Source: Brooklawnia propionicigenes (GTDB lineage Bacteria > Actinomycetota > Actinomycetes > Propionibacteriales > Propionibacteriaceae). Taken from it: a stretch of 64,000 nucleotides of DNA. Of this stretch, positions 42,734-50,849 are shown in pieces. The notes under the pieces were generated by a model. The model worked only from the letters and a program-made list of their open reading frames with translations. It was not told the origin of the DNA and did no database searches. How positions within the stretch are numbered: the first letter of the stretch is position 1; each line of letters starts with the position of its first letter. Location: the NCBI RefSeq assembly GCF_030297015.1, contig NZ_AP028056.1:630939-694938 (forward strand). The letters run 5' to 3'. Position numbers and translations under genes: made by a program.

Positions 42734-43177
42734 GTGAGCGAACAGGCAGATGATCATCAGGGCACCAGCGACGACTTGGGCGAACTCTTCGCGCGAGTGG
42801 CCCGCCAGCAGCGGCGCGCGACGCTGAGCGCATTGGAACCCTACGGCGTCAGCCCGCATCAGGCCAGGGCATTGCGTCAGATCATCAAGCTCGGGCCCCT
42901 TCGCCCGAGCAAGCTTGCCGAGCAGCTGCACATCAGTCTGCGGTCAGCAACCGATGTGGTGGACGCGCTGGTCGGTGCAGGTCTGCTGATCCGCGAGCCC
43001 GACCCCGGCGACCGGCGCGCGATCCTGGTCAGCGCGACCCCGGCAGGCATCCAACGCTCCGAACAGATCGGCAAAGTGCGCGCCGAGCAGGGCGAAGCCT
43101 TCCTTTCCGCCCTGGACGCAGCCGACCGCGCACAATTGCGCCGCATCCTTCAGGTGCTGGATCGCCAACCCGACTAG
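42734..43177 (+). CDS. MarR family transcriptional regulator
   Basis: A 147-residue winged-helix protein. The recognition helix region LRPSKLAEQLHISLRSATDVVDAL lies near residues 56-79, followed by the wing REPDPGDRRAILVSATPAG near 88. GTG start preceded by GAAGGAC. It probably represses the divergent exporter and itself through the palindromes at 42649-42683 until a ligand, perhaps the exported drug, is bound. Confidence 0.92.
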   Translation: MSEQADDHQGTSDDLGELFARVARQQRRATLSALEPYGVSPHQARALRQIIKLGPLRPSKLAEQLHISLRSATDVVDALVGAGLLIREPDPGDRRAILVSATPAGIQRSEQIGKVRAEQGEAFLSALDAADRAQLRRILQVLDRQPD

Positions 43178-43190
43178 CGAACCGAGCAGT

Positions 43191-43931
43191 TCACAGCCCA
43201 GAGCTCTCGGTGCGGACCAGGATCCGGCCGCACTCCTCACAGCGCAGCACCTGATCGGGAGCCGCCGTCGCCTGCCGTTTGAGTTCGCTGACATCCAACT
43301 CCAGGCCGCAGCCGCCGCAGCGACGGGCTCGTAGTTCGGCGGCTCCGGTGCCACCGGCGCGCTGAGCGATCTTGTCGTACAGCGCGATCAACTCTGCGGG
43401 CAACCGTCCAGCCAGCGTCTTGCGCTGCTCACCGAAGCCTTCGATCTGTTGATCGAGTTCGCGCGCGGCCTTGTCGCGTTGCACCAGCAGGTCGCGCATC
43501 GCGGTCTCGATCCCCTTGCGCTCGGCGGCCAGCTTGTCGCTGGTCGCGGTCTCGTCCTCGACCTGCTGCATGATGTCGAGTTGGGTGTCCTCCAACGTGG
43601 CGATGCGTCCGCGCAGGTGTTCGATCTCGTCGAGCATCGGCTGCAGCGCCTTGGCCGCGATCATTCCCGCATCGATCTTCTGCTGATTGCGCACCAAACG
43701 GGCGCGCGCCGGAGCCAGATCGATCTCAACCCGCTCCTGCTCGGCCTCGGCGTCTCCCCTGCGGGTCTGAGCGGCAACGATCTGCTCGCTCAGTTTGGTG
43801 CGGGTAGCCTGCAATTCGGCGAGCTTGGCGTTTTCGGGAAGGGTCGAGCGGCGGTGGCGCAACCTGGCGACCTTGGTATCCAGTTCGGCGACCTGCAGCA
43901 GTGCGCGCTGCGCACCGGGATCAGCTTGCAT
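43191..43931 (-). CDS. C4-type zinc ribbon coiled-coil protein (DUF164)
   Basis: A 246-residue protein. Residues 1-175 form a long antiparallel coiled coil rich in Glu, Ala, Arg and Leu, and the C-terminus holds a zinc ribbon with CGGCG (near 204) and CEEC (near 232). This is the family of Rv2229c in mycobacteria, of uncertain role, perhaps binding nucleic acid. The ATG at 43931 preceded by GAAAGG is chosen over the ORF start 30 codons earlier. In mycobacteria the homologue lies close to glnE/glnA2, in agreement with the local order here. Confidence 0.87.
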   Translation of the reverse strand: MQADPGAQRALLQVAELDTKVARLRHRRSTLPENAKLAELQATRTKLSEQIVAAQTRRGDAEAEQERVEIDLAPARARLVRNQQKIDAGMIAAKALQPMLDEIEHLRGRIATLEDTQLDIMQQVEDETATSDKLAAERKGIETAMRDLLVQRDKAARELDQQIEGFGEQRKTLAGRLPAELIALYDKIAQRAGGTGAAELRARRCGGCGLELDVSELKRQATAAPDQVLRCEECGRILVRTESSGL

Positions 43932-44054
43932 CGATGAAACCTTTCGTTGCCCCGAGCTTAGAGCTTCGGCCCAGCGCCCAGCCAGCAGTAGGGGAAAACG
44001 CGCGCGAGTAGGATCGAACACGAATCACCGCCCAGATGTGTTTCGGAGGACTTC

Positions 44055-45512
44055 ATGGCTAACGGCGAGAAAGCGACCCTGACCAACCGACAGTCGCCCT
44101 TCTCGGACGCCTTCAAGCAGTTCATCTGCGAGGGTTGGGCGCCCTACAGCAGTGAGCCGCCCGCTCCACTGCCGGGCGCGGTGGCAGCGGCCGCGCATCG
44201 CAAGAAGCTCTCCGCGATCTATCCGGGCGAACGCCTGATCATTCCGGCCGGCAGTCTCAAGCCGCGCAGCAACGACTGCGACTACCCCTTCCGCCCGCAT
44301 TCGGCCTTCACCTGGCTGACGGGTCTGGGCACCGACCGTGAGCCCGACGCCGTCTTGGTGATGGAGCCGGCCGCCGGTGGTCATACCTCGACGCTCTACT
44401 TCCACCCTCGCGTGCCGCGCACCGATGAGGAGTTCTACGGCAACCCGCGCTACGGCGAGATGTGGGTCGGCCAGCGCGAATCGCTGGATGAGATGGCCGC
44501 TTTGGGCCAACTGCGAACGGCGAACATCGATGAGCTGGAGCCCGCCCTGCAGAAGATGGCCTCGCAGACCCCCACGCGAATGCTGCGCGAGACCGACCCG
44601 AGCCTGGCAAACAAGCTCGACGCCTGGCGAGGACGTGGCGATCGCGAGGATGCCGAGTTGGTCGTCACCCTCAGCGAGCTGCGCCTGATCAAGGACGACT
44701 TCGAGGTCGCCCAGCTACGTCAGGCCTGCCAGGCGACCGCCGTCGGTTTCGAGGCCGTGGTGCGCGAACTGCCGAACGCGCTCGCCAAACCGCGCGGTGA
44801 GCGTTGGGTCGAGGGTGTCTTCGGTCTGCACGCCCGCCATCAGGGAAACGCAGTCGGCTACGACACGATCGCCGCGTCCGGCGACCACGCCAACACCCTG
44901 CACTGGATCCGCAACGATGGCGACCTGCACGACGGTGATCTGCTGCTGATGGACGCCGGAGTCGAACTCGACAGCCTGTTCACCGCCGACGTCACCCGCA
45001 CGATGCCGGTGAACGGACGATTCACCGATGCCCAGCGCAAGGTCTACGATGCCGTGCGCGCCGCCCAACAGGCGGGTTTCGAAGCCGCCAAGCCGGGCGC
45101 ACTGTTCTCCGACGTCCATCAGGCGGCCATCGCGGTCATCGCCGAACGGCTCGCGGACTGGGGCGTCCTGCCGGTGAGCGCCGAGCAGGCCCTCGACCCG
45201 GTCGAGGGCGGGCAATACCGTCGCTGGATGGTGCACGGCACCAGCCACCACCTGGGCCTGGATGTACACGACTGTGCGCAAGCGCTCCGCGAGGAGTACC
45301 GGGGGCCGCTGAAGCCGGGCATGGTGATCACCGTCGAGCCGGGCATCTACTTCAAGTCGACCGACCTGTTGCTGCCCGAAGAACTGCGCGGCATCGGCGT
45401 GCGCATCGAGGACGACATCCTCATCACCGCCGACGGCTACGAGATCCTCAGCGATCAACTGCCCCGTGAATCAGCCGACGTCGAAGCCTGGATGGCCGGC
45501 CTGCTGGCCTGA
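44055..45512 (+). CDS. pepP: aminopeptidase P family protein (Xaa-Pro aminopeptidase)
   Basis: A 485-residue M24B metallopeptidase. It has an N-terminal creatinase-like domain (residues 40-190) and a C-terminal pita-bread domain with all five metal ligands: LLMDAGVELDSLFTADVTRT near 300 (two Asp), HGTSHHLGLDVHD near 395 (His), VEPGIY near 428 (Glu), and GVRIEDDILIT near 448 (Glu). It removes an N-terminal residue ahead of proline. CGGAGGA precedes the ATG, and TAGGAT near 44010 could be its -10. Confidence 0.93.
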   Translation: MANGEKATLTNRQSPFSDAFKQFICEGWAPYSSEPPAPLPGAVAAAAHRKKLSAIYPGERLIIPAGSLKPRSNDCDYPFRPHSAFTWLTGLGTDREPDAVLVMEPAAGGHTSTLYFHPRVPRTDEEFYGNPRYGEMWVGQRESLDEMAALGQLRTANIDELEPALQKMASQTPTRMLRETDPSLANKLDAWRGRGDREDAELVVTLSELRLIKDDFEVAQLRQACQATAVGFEAVVRELPNALAKPRGERWVEGVFGLHARHQGNAVGYDTIAASGDHANTLHWIRNDGDLHDGDLLLMDAGVELDSLFTADVTRTMPVNGRFTDAQRKVYDAVRAAQQAGFEAAKPGALFSDVHQAAIAVIAERLADWGVLPVSAEQALDPVEGGQYRRWMVHGTSHHLGLDVHDCAQALREEYRGPLKPGMVITVEPGIYFKSTDLLLPEELRGIGVRIEDDILITADGYEILSDQLPRESADVEAWMAGLLA

Positions 45513-45555
45513 TTCAGGTTGGCCGACCTGAGCCAGTCCGCCGAGGACGCCTGAT

Positions 45556-46551
45556 TCAGTCTCCCGAGGGACCGGCCGAATCGCCTCGGCGCGGGGGCTG
45601 GGCCGAGCCTTGCTCGGGGCCTTGGTGTTTCTCGGACTCTTCGGGTTGGGCTGCGCCACCGACACGTTTGGGCGCGTCGCCTTGGTCTGCTTGGTCTGCG
45701 CCTTCCGGTTTCTGGTCTGCGCTTTCCGGCTTGTGGTCTGCGCCTTCCGGCTTCTCGGAGACCGCGGGTTGGGCTGGTCCGCCGAAACGCTTCGGCACAT
45801 CGCCGATGCCGGGCGCGTCGCCTTCGCTCCAGTACTGGCCGTAGGACATATTGGACGCGCCTGGAGACGATGCTGCCGGCTGTTGCGCAGGGGCCGCTGC
45901 GGCCTGGCCGGATGCAGGGGCCTGCCCCGGCCCGGCGGTCTGCCCGGGAGCGGCCGGCGAAGCACTCGTCGGCCAGGCCGGCGGTGGCAGCTTGTTCAGA
46001 TCGACTTGCTGCGGCGGTGTCACCGACTGGGCCTGCGGCTGCGGCTGGACCTCGCGGGTCTGCGCCGAGCCGCCACTCAGCAGGCTGCGTGCCTTGTCGA
46101 CGTATTCGGCCTCCGCGAGCACCTCGTAGTGGGTCGCGATGATCGCCGTGGTGGACGTGTAGTCACGATCTCGTCCACGCATCCGGTATTGCAGGGCCGA
46201 CATCGCCATGCCGACCAGACCGAAACCGAGCAGGCCCATGGCCAGCAGGTTGAGCAGGCTCATGCCGGGCTGCAGGAGCCACATCAAGATGGCGAACATG
46301 CCTGCCCAGGTCGACCCCTGCAGGAAGCCGGACAGCAGCACCTTGCCCCAGGTCATGCTGCCGGTGACCCTCTCGACGCTCTTCAGGTCGGTACCCACGA
46401 TGGCCAGGGTCGCCACCGGGAACTGCCGGTCGGCAAGATAATCGACGGCGTGCGCAGCGTCGACGTAGTCGTCGTAGACGGCGACCGACCTGGGTCGCTT
46501 CAGCTTGATGATTTCTTGCGCCGACTTGGGTGGTTGCTGGTTCATGGACAC
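45556..46551 (-). CDS. general stress protein 17M-like membrane protein with repetitive C-terminus
   Basis: A 331-residue protein. Residues 20-75 form a YflT/general stress protein 17M domain (SVAVYDDYVDAAHAVDYLADRQFPV), followed by two membrane helices (about 73-120) and a short conserved tail to residue 155. The last 170 residues are low-complexity, rich in Pro, Ala, Gln and Glu, and include three 7-residue repeats of the form x-K-P-E-G/S-A-D and two copies of a GDAP...KR.GG.AQP unit. That tail is probably disordered and cytoplasmic. It may act in stress tolerance at the membrane. Confidence 0.8.
   Translation of the reverse strand: MSMNQQPPKSAQEIIKLKRPRSVAVYDDYVDAAHAVDYLADRQFPVATLAIVGTDLKSVERVTGSMTWGKVLLSGFLQGSTWAGMFAILMWLLQPGMSLLNLLAMGLLGFGLVGMAMSALQYRMRGRDRDYTSTTAIIATHYEVLAEAEYVDKARSLLSGGSAQTREVQPQPQAQSVTPPQQVDLNKLPPPAWPTSASPAAPGQTAGPGQAPASGQAAAAPAQQPAASSPGASNMSYGQYWSEGDAPGIGDVPKRFGGPAQPAVSEKPEGADHKPESADQKPEGADQADQGDAPKRVGGAAQPEESEKHQGPEQGSAQPPRRGDSAGPSGD
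45693..45755 (-). repeat. three tandem 21-bp coding repeats
   Basis: Three near-identical 21-bp units (45693-45713, 45714-45734, 45735-45755) lie in frame in the stress-protein gene, each encoding x-K-P-E-G/S-A-D. The multiple of three means copy changes would keep the frame. Confidence 0.85.
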
Positions 46552-46588
46552 TGCGATCGACCTCCGTTATCCAGCCTATCGGCCCTTC

Positions 46589-47530
46589 CTACACCCGGTC
46601 GCTGTGGCCCGTCTTTGCGAGCAGCGCCTGGGCCACCTTGTATCCGGCCTCGTCGACCATCTCGTCGTCCACCACGATCGCACCGACGGCGCCGGCGGCG
46701 CGTTCACCGGCCGCGGCATAGGCCGCCACGATGCGCTCGGCGCGCTCGATCTGAGCGGCGTCCGGGGTGAAGATCTCGTTGCCGGCCTCGACCTGGCTGG
46801 GATGGACCACCCATTTGCCGTCGTAGCCGAGCGCGGCCGCCTTGGCTGCCGAGACCTTGAAGCCGGGCAGGTCGCGGATCGAGACATAGGGGCCATCGAG
46901 AGCCTGCAGGCCGTTGGCCCGGGCCGCGATGAGAATCCGGGTCAGCGCGTAGTGAAAGGCGTCCGCCTGATAACCGACGATCTGGCTGCCGACCGACAGT
47001 CCACGCATACCCATCGACGCCATGTAGTCGCCCGGCCCGAAGACCAACGTCTCGGTGCGCGCGCTGGCGGCAGCGATTTCATCGACATGCTGCAACCCGA
47101 GCGCCTCCTCGATCTGCAGTTCGAACCCGATTCGTCCGACTTCCAGACCAGCGGACGCCTCCACCTGGCTCACCACCAGATCGAGAGCGACCACCTGCTC
47201 CGCCGACGTCACCTTCGGCAACACCAGTGCGTCAATATGAGCACCTCCCCCACTGACCACCTGCATGACGTCGCCGGTGGTCCACGGCGTATCCCACGAG
47301 TTCACGCGCACCGTGACGGTCGGGGCCTTCCAGGTGCCCCCGTTCAGCGCAGCAACGATCGTGTCACGGGCGGCAATCTTGGCCGCAGGCGCCACCGCAT
47401 CTTCAAGATCAAGGAACAAGCAGTCAACACCGAGGTCACGCGACTTTGCGATGAACCGCTCGGAGCTACCAGGAACGGCCAATACCGTGCGGCGGGCACG
47501 GAATGGCCGTGGCTGTTGCGTCTTCGTCAT
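46589..47530 (-). CDS. HpcH/HpaI aldolase/citrate lyase family protein (CoA-ester lyase)
   Basis: A 313-residue CitE-like TIM barrel. It has RRTVLAVPGSSERF at residues 13-26, FLDLEDAV near 40, RVNSWDTPWTTGD near 74, LPKVTSAEQV near 105, the metal Glu in FELQIEEALGL near 137, and GPGDYMASMG near 164. ALGYDGKWVVHPSQV lies near 235. The family includes citryl-CoA lyase, malyl-CoA lyase and (S)-citramalyl-CoA lyase; no other citrate lyase subunit is here, so a stand-alone malyl- or methylmalyl-CoA lyase is more likely. The start has TAGACT 6 nt upstream and no Shine-Dalgarno. Confidence 0.88.
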   Translation of the reverse strand: MTKTQQPRPFRARRTVLAVPGSSERFIAKSRDLGVDCLFLDLEDAVAPAAKIAARDTIVAALNGGTWKAPTVTVRVNSWDTPWTTGDVMQVVSGGGAHIDALVLPKVTSAEQVVALDLVVSQVEASAGLEVGRIGFELQIEEALGLQHVDEIAAASARTETLVFGPGDYMASMGMRGLSVGSQIVGYQADAFHYALTRILIAARANGLQALDGPYVSIRDLPGFKVSAAKAAALGYDGKWVVHPSQVEAGNEIFTPDAAQIERAERIVAAYAAAGERAAGAVGAIVVDDEMVDEAGYKVAQALLAKTGHSDRV

Positions 47531-47536
47531 GGGGTC

Positions 47537-47546
47537 AGTCTAGGCT
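47537..47546. promoter_or_regulatory. overlapping divergent -10 elements in a 22-bp gap
   Basis: AGTCTAGGCT contains TAGGCT on the plus strand (47541-47546), 6 nt before the GTG at 47553, and TAGACT on the minus strand (47537-47542), 6 nt before the ATG at 47530. The two hexamers share the TA at 47541-47542. Both genes should be leaderless, and the two promoters cannot both be occupied by RNA polymerase at once. Confidence 0.6.
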
Positions 47547-47552
47547 TTGCGA

Positions 47553-48851
47553 GTGACCAATCCTTCCTCGGTTTTCATCAGCCGCCTGCAGGGATTGCAG
47601 GTCATGGACGCCGCTGGCGATCAGGTCGGCAAAGTCCGCGATGTCGTCGTGCAGGCGCGACTGGCCGGTCGTCCCAGAGTGCGCGGGCTGGTGGTCGAAC
47701 TGTTCGCGCGGCGGCGGATCTTCGTGCCCATGACCCGGGTGCACGCCATCAACCCCACCCAGGTCTCGATCGTCGGTGTCATCGACACCCGCCGATTCAT
47801 CAGGCGCGCCTCCGAGATCCTGGTGATGGACGATCTGTTCGATCGCACCATCACCCTGGAAGCCAAACCGTCACAGATCTTCGACGTGGCGATGATCGAA
47901 GTCCGCAACCGGGAATGGGAACTCAGCGAGGTCGCTCTGCGTGAGGTCACCACCACCCGGCGATTCGGTTTGCCCACCACCGCCAAGGGCCCTATGACGA
48001 TCGAGCCATGGTCTTTGGTGGCCTCGCAGGTGATGAACGCCGAGCAGACCACCGACACCAAGCTCGCCCAACTGGCCGACATGAAGCCCGCCGACGTGGC
48101 GCGCGAGCTTTACGACATGGACCCGGAGCGGCGGGCCGAGATCGCCAGCGCGCTGGACGACGAACAGTTGGCCGACGCCTTCCAGGAGCTTCCCGAGAAC
48201 GAACAGGTTGAGCTGCTGCAGTCGTTGACCATCGAGCGGGCAGCCGATGTGCTCGACGAGATGGACCCCGACGATGCCGCCGACCTCATCAATGACCTAC
48301 CGGACGATATGGCCGAGGAGCTGCTCGACCGGATGGAACCGGAGGAGGCCGCCGACGTCCGCAGCCTGCTGAAATACGAGGACCTCACCGCGGGTGGCAT
48401 GATGACCCCCGAACCGGTGGTGCTGGGCGCCGACAATACGGTGGCCGAGGCGCTGGCCCGGGTACGCAACGAGGAACTGACTCCGGCGCTGGCGTCCATG
48501 GTGTTCATCACCAGACAGCCGCATGACACCCCATCGGGACGATACCTGGGCGCGGTGCACGTGCAGCGGCTGCTGCGAGAACCTCCCAGCCTGCAGATCG
48601 GCCAGATGATCGACTCCGTCTTGGAGCCACTGGTCACCTCCGCGGATATCTCGCAGGTGAGCCGGTACTTTGCCACCTACAACCTGGTGGTCGCCCCCGT
48701 GATCAACAAGGATCACCAGCTGGTGGGTGCGGTCACCGTCGACGACCTGCTCGACCACATGCTGCCCCCCGACTGGCGCGGCGATCAGATGGAGGGTAAC
48801 GAATCCGAAGTGAAGGAGGACGAGCATGGCCGAGAACTCCCGCCACGATGA
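47553..48851 (+). CDS. PRC-barrel, MgtE-N and CBS domain protein without channel domain
   Basis: A 432-residue soluble protein. Residues 5-80 look like a PRC-barrel (LQVMDAAGDQVGKVRDVVV). A second, related stretch covers residues 85-140. The MgtE N-terminal superhelix runs from about 165 to 265 (PADVARELYDMDPERRAEI, EMDPDDAADLINDLPDDMAEELLD). Two CBS motifs follow (290-410). The magnesium-channel membrane domain of MgtE is absent. It is probably a magnesium- or nucleotide-sensing partner of another transporter. GTG at 47553 is preferred to TTG at 47547. The end overlaps the DUF1003 gene by 26 bp. Confidence 0.85.
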   Translation: MTNPSSVFISRLQGLQVMDAAGDQVGKVRDVVVQARLAGRPRVRGLVVELFARRRIFVPMTRVHAINPTQVSIVGVIDTRRFIRRASEILVMDDLFDRTITLEAKPSQIFDVAMIEVRNREWELSEVALREVTTTRRFGLPTTAKGPMTIEPWSLVASQVMNAEQTTDTKLAQLADMKPADVARELYDMDPERRAEIASALDDEQLADAFQELPENEQVELLQSLTIERAADVLDEMDPDDAADLINDLPDDMAEELLDRMEPEEAADVRSLLKYEDLTAGGMMTPEPVVLGADNTVAEALARVRNEELTPALASMVFITRQPHDTPSGRYLGAVHVQRLLREPPSLQIGQMIDSVLEPLVTSADISQVSRYFATYNLVVAPVINKDHQLVGAVTVDDLLDHMLPPDWRGDQMEGNESEVKEDEHGRELPPR

Positions 48852-49377
48852 GGACCGTCTGAATACCCCGGGCCGTCGTTCGTCCATCAGCTGGCCGCGC
48901 CGGCTGCGCCTGAACGAGGACTGGTTCGGACGCCTCGCCGAGTGGATCGCCCGGAGGATGGGCAGCCCCGGATTTCTCATGGGCATGACCGTCTTCGTCA
49001 CCGCCTGGATCGCGTTCAATGTGGTCGGGATCTTCGGCTGGCAGTGGGACCCGTATCCCTTCATCCTGCTGAACCTGGCGTTCTCGACCCAAGCCTCGTA
49101 TTCGGCACCACTGATCCTGCTCGCCCAGAACCGGCAGGAGGACCGCGACCGCCTGAGTCTGAACGAAGACCGCCGGGTCGCCGCGCAGAGCCGGGCCGAT
49201 ATGGACTTCCTGGCCCGCGAGATCGCCGCGCTGCGCAGCAGCATGGGCGAGCTGTCGACCCGCGACTTCGTCCGTGGTGAACTGCGCGACCAATTGCGCG
49301 AGTTGCTCACCGATCTCGAATCCGACGACCCCCGCGCTGCGGACGAGATAAGTCCAGGCCAAGGCGATCCGGCTTGA
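48826..49377 (+). CDS. DUF1003 membrane protein
   Basis: A 183-residue protein with DUF1003 features: LAEWIARRMGSPGFLMGMTVFVTAWIAFN (two membrane helices about residues 45-70 and 80-102), a strongly charged stretch NRQEDRDRL...DR near 108, and a coiled C-terminus. GAAGGAGGA precedes the ATG inside the previous gene. The pair with an MgtE-N/CBS protein is common in actinobacteria and suggests a joint role, perhaps in ion transport; there is no direct evidence. Confidence 0.87.
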   Translation: MAENSRHDEDRLNTPGRRSSISWPRRLRLNEDWFGRLAEWIARRMGSPGFLMGMTVFVTAWIAFNVVGIFGWQWDPYPFILLNLAFSTQASYSAPLILLAQNRQEDRDRLSLNEDRRVAAQSRADMDFLAREIAALRSSMGELSTRDFVRGELRDQLRELLTDLESDDPRAADEISPGQGDPA

Positions 49378-49409
49378 AACTGACCGGGCGTTCGCGTAGT
49401 CATGAACCC

Positions 49410-50594
49410 GTGAGCAAATCCAACCCGGTACTGGCCAACGTGCGCGAAGCGCTGTCGACGGTGATTGACCCGGAAATCAGGCGGCCGATCACCGATCTGG
49501 GCATGGTCGACGATCTGACCATCGACGCCAACGGCGTCCTGCATGTCACGGTCCTACTGACGGTTGCCGGCTGCCCGCTGCGCAACACCATCGAACAAGA
49601 CGTCACCAACGCCGTCACCAAGGTTCCTGGGGTGACCGGACTTCAGCTGACGATCGGAGCGATGAACGCCGAACAGCGAGCGGCGCTCACCTCGAAACTG
49701 CGCGGCGGAGCCCCCGCCCCGGTGATCCCGTTCGCCCAGCCGGGCTCGCTTACGCGGGTGATCGCGGTCGCCTCCGGCAAGGGCGGCGTCGGCAAGAGCT
49801 CCATGACCGTCAATCTCGCCCTGGCCCTCGCCAAGCAGGGGTACCACGTCGGCCTGCTGGACGCCGACATCTATGGCCACTCGGTCCCCGATCTGCTGGG
49901 CATCCCCGAGGACGCCCGCCCGACCATGGTCGACTCGATGATCATGCCGGTGCCGGTTGAGTACGTCAGCGCCGACGGCAAGAAGGCGGTGCTGAAGGTC
50001 ATCAGCATGGGCATGCTCAAGGAGTCCCGTGACCAGGTGATCGCCTGGCGCGGACCGATCCTCGACCGGGCCCTCACCCAGCTGCTCGCCGAGGTGTTCT
50101 GGGGCGATCTCGATTTCTTCCTCATCGATCTGCCGCCCGGCACCGGAGATGTGGCGATGTCGATCGGCCAGAAGCTGCCCGGCAGCGACATGATCGTGGT
50201 CACGACCCCCCAGCCCAGCGTGGCCTGGGTCAGCGAGCGCGCAGGGACCATGGGCTCGATGCTGCACCAGAACGTGATCGGCGTCATCGAGAACATGAGC
50301 TGGTTCGAGACCGTCTGCCCGCATTGCGACCAACCGCACCGGGTGGAGATCTTCGGGAGCGGCGGCGGTCAGCAGACCGCGGACGCACTGACTGACCGCT
50401 TGGCACATGACGTGCCGCTACTCGCCCAGATCCCGATGGTCTACGCCCTGGGAGCCGGCGCCGAGATCAACGCTCCCATCGTCATCGCGTACCCCGACTC
50501 CCCCGCCGCGGAAGCCATCAATGACGTCGCCGAACATCTGGTTACGACGAAAACGTCCCTGGCAGGCAAGCCGCTGGGCCTGATCACCAACTGA
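49410..50594 (+). CDS. mrp: Mrp/NBP35 family ATPase, iron-sulfur cluster carrier
   Basis: A 394-residue Mrp protein. The N-terminal MIP18/DUF59 domain (residues 5-85) has the DPEI and TVAGCPLRNTIE motifs. The deviant Walker A GKGGVGKSS lies near residue 125, the Mrp signature SIGQKLPGSDMIVVTTPQPS near 258, and the CxxC pair CPHC near 303 that may hold a bridging cluster. It carries Fe-S clusters to target proteins. GTG at 49410 is chosen over an upstream in-frame TTG because the domain starts at SKSNPVLANVREAL. Confidence 0.93.
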   Translation: MSKSNPVLANVREALSTVIDPEIRRPITDLGMVDDLTIDANGVLHVTVLLTVAGCPLRNTIEQDVTNAVTKVPGVTGLQLTIGAMNAEQRAALTSKLRGGAPAPVIPFAQPGSLTRVIAVASGKGGVGKSSMTVNLALALAKQGYHVGLLDADIYGHSVPDLLGIPEDARPTMVDSMIMPVPVEYVSADGKKAVLKVISMGMLKESRDQVIAWRGPILDRALTQLLAEVFWGDLDFFLIDLPPGTGDVAMSIGQKLPGSDMIVVTTPQPSVAWVSERAGTMGSMLHQNVIGVIENMSWFETVCPHCDQPHRVEIFGSGGGQQTADALTDRLAHDVPLLAQIPMVYALGAGAEINAPIVIAYPDSPAAEAINDVAEHLVTTKTSLAGKPLGLITN

Positions 50595-50849
50595 GGCCCT
50601 CGCGCTGCTGCCTGGCAACGCCCGGTGTGCAGACAGGCCGGGTCGCGAGGCCCGTGCGCATCGGCGGTTGCCGGCCGCCGGTCACAACGATTCGGTCTGC
50701 GATTTGGTCTTGTGAGAGACTGGACGACAGGGCGCGGACATCGCGGCCCGACATCGCACCACTTCTGCGCACCGCGCCGTCGGCTCGACCGGCGAAGACG
50801 CGAGCCGACTTGGACCGTGGTGATTCATCGTTCTTGAAAGCAGTCTTCC

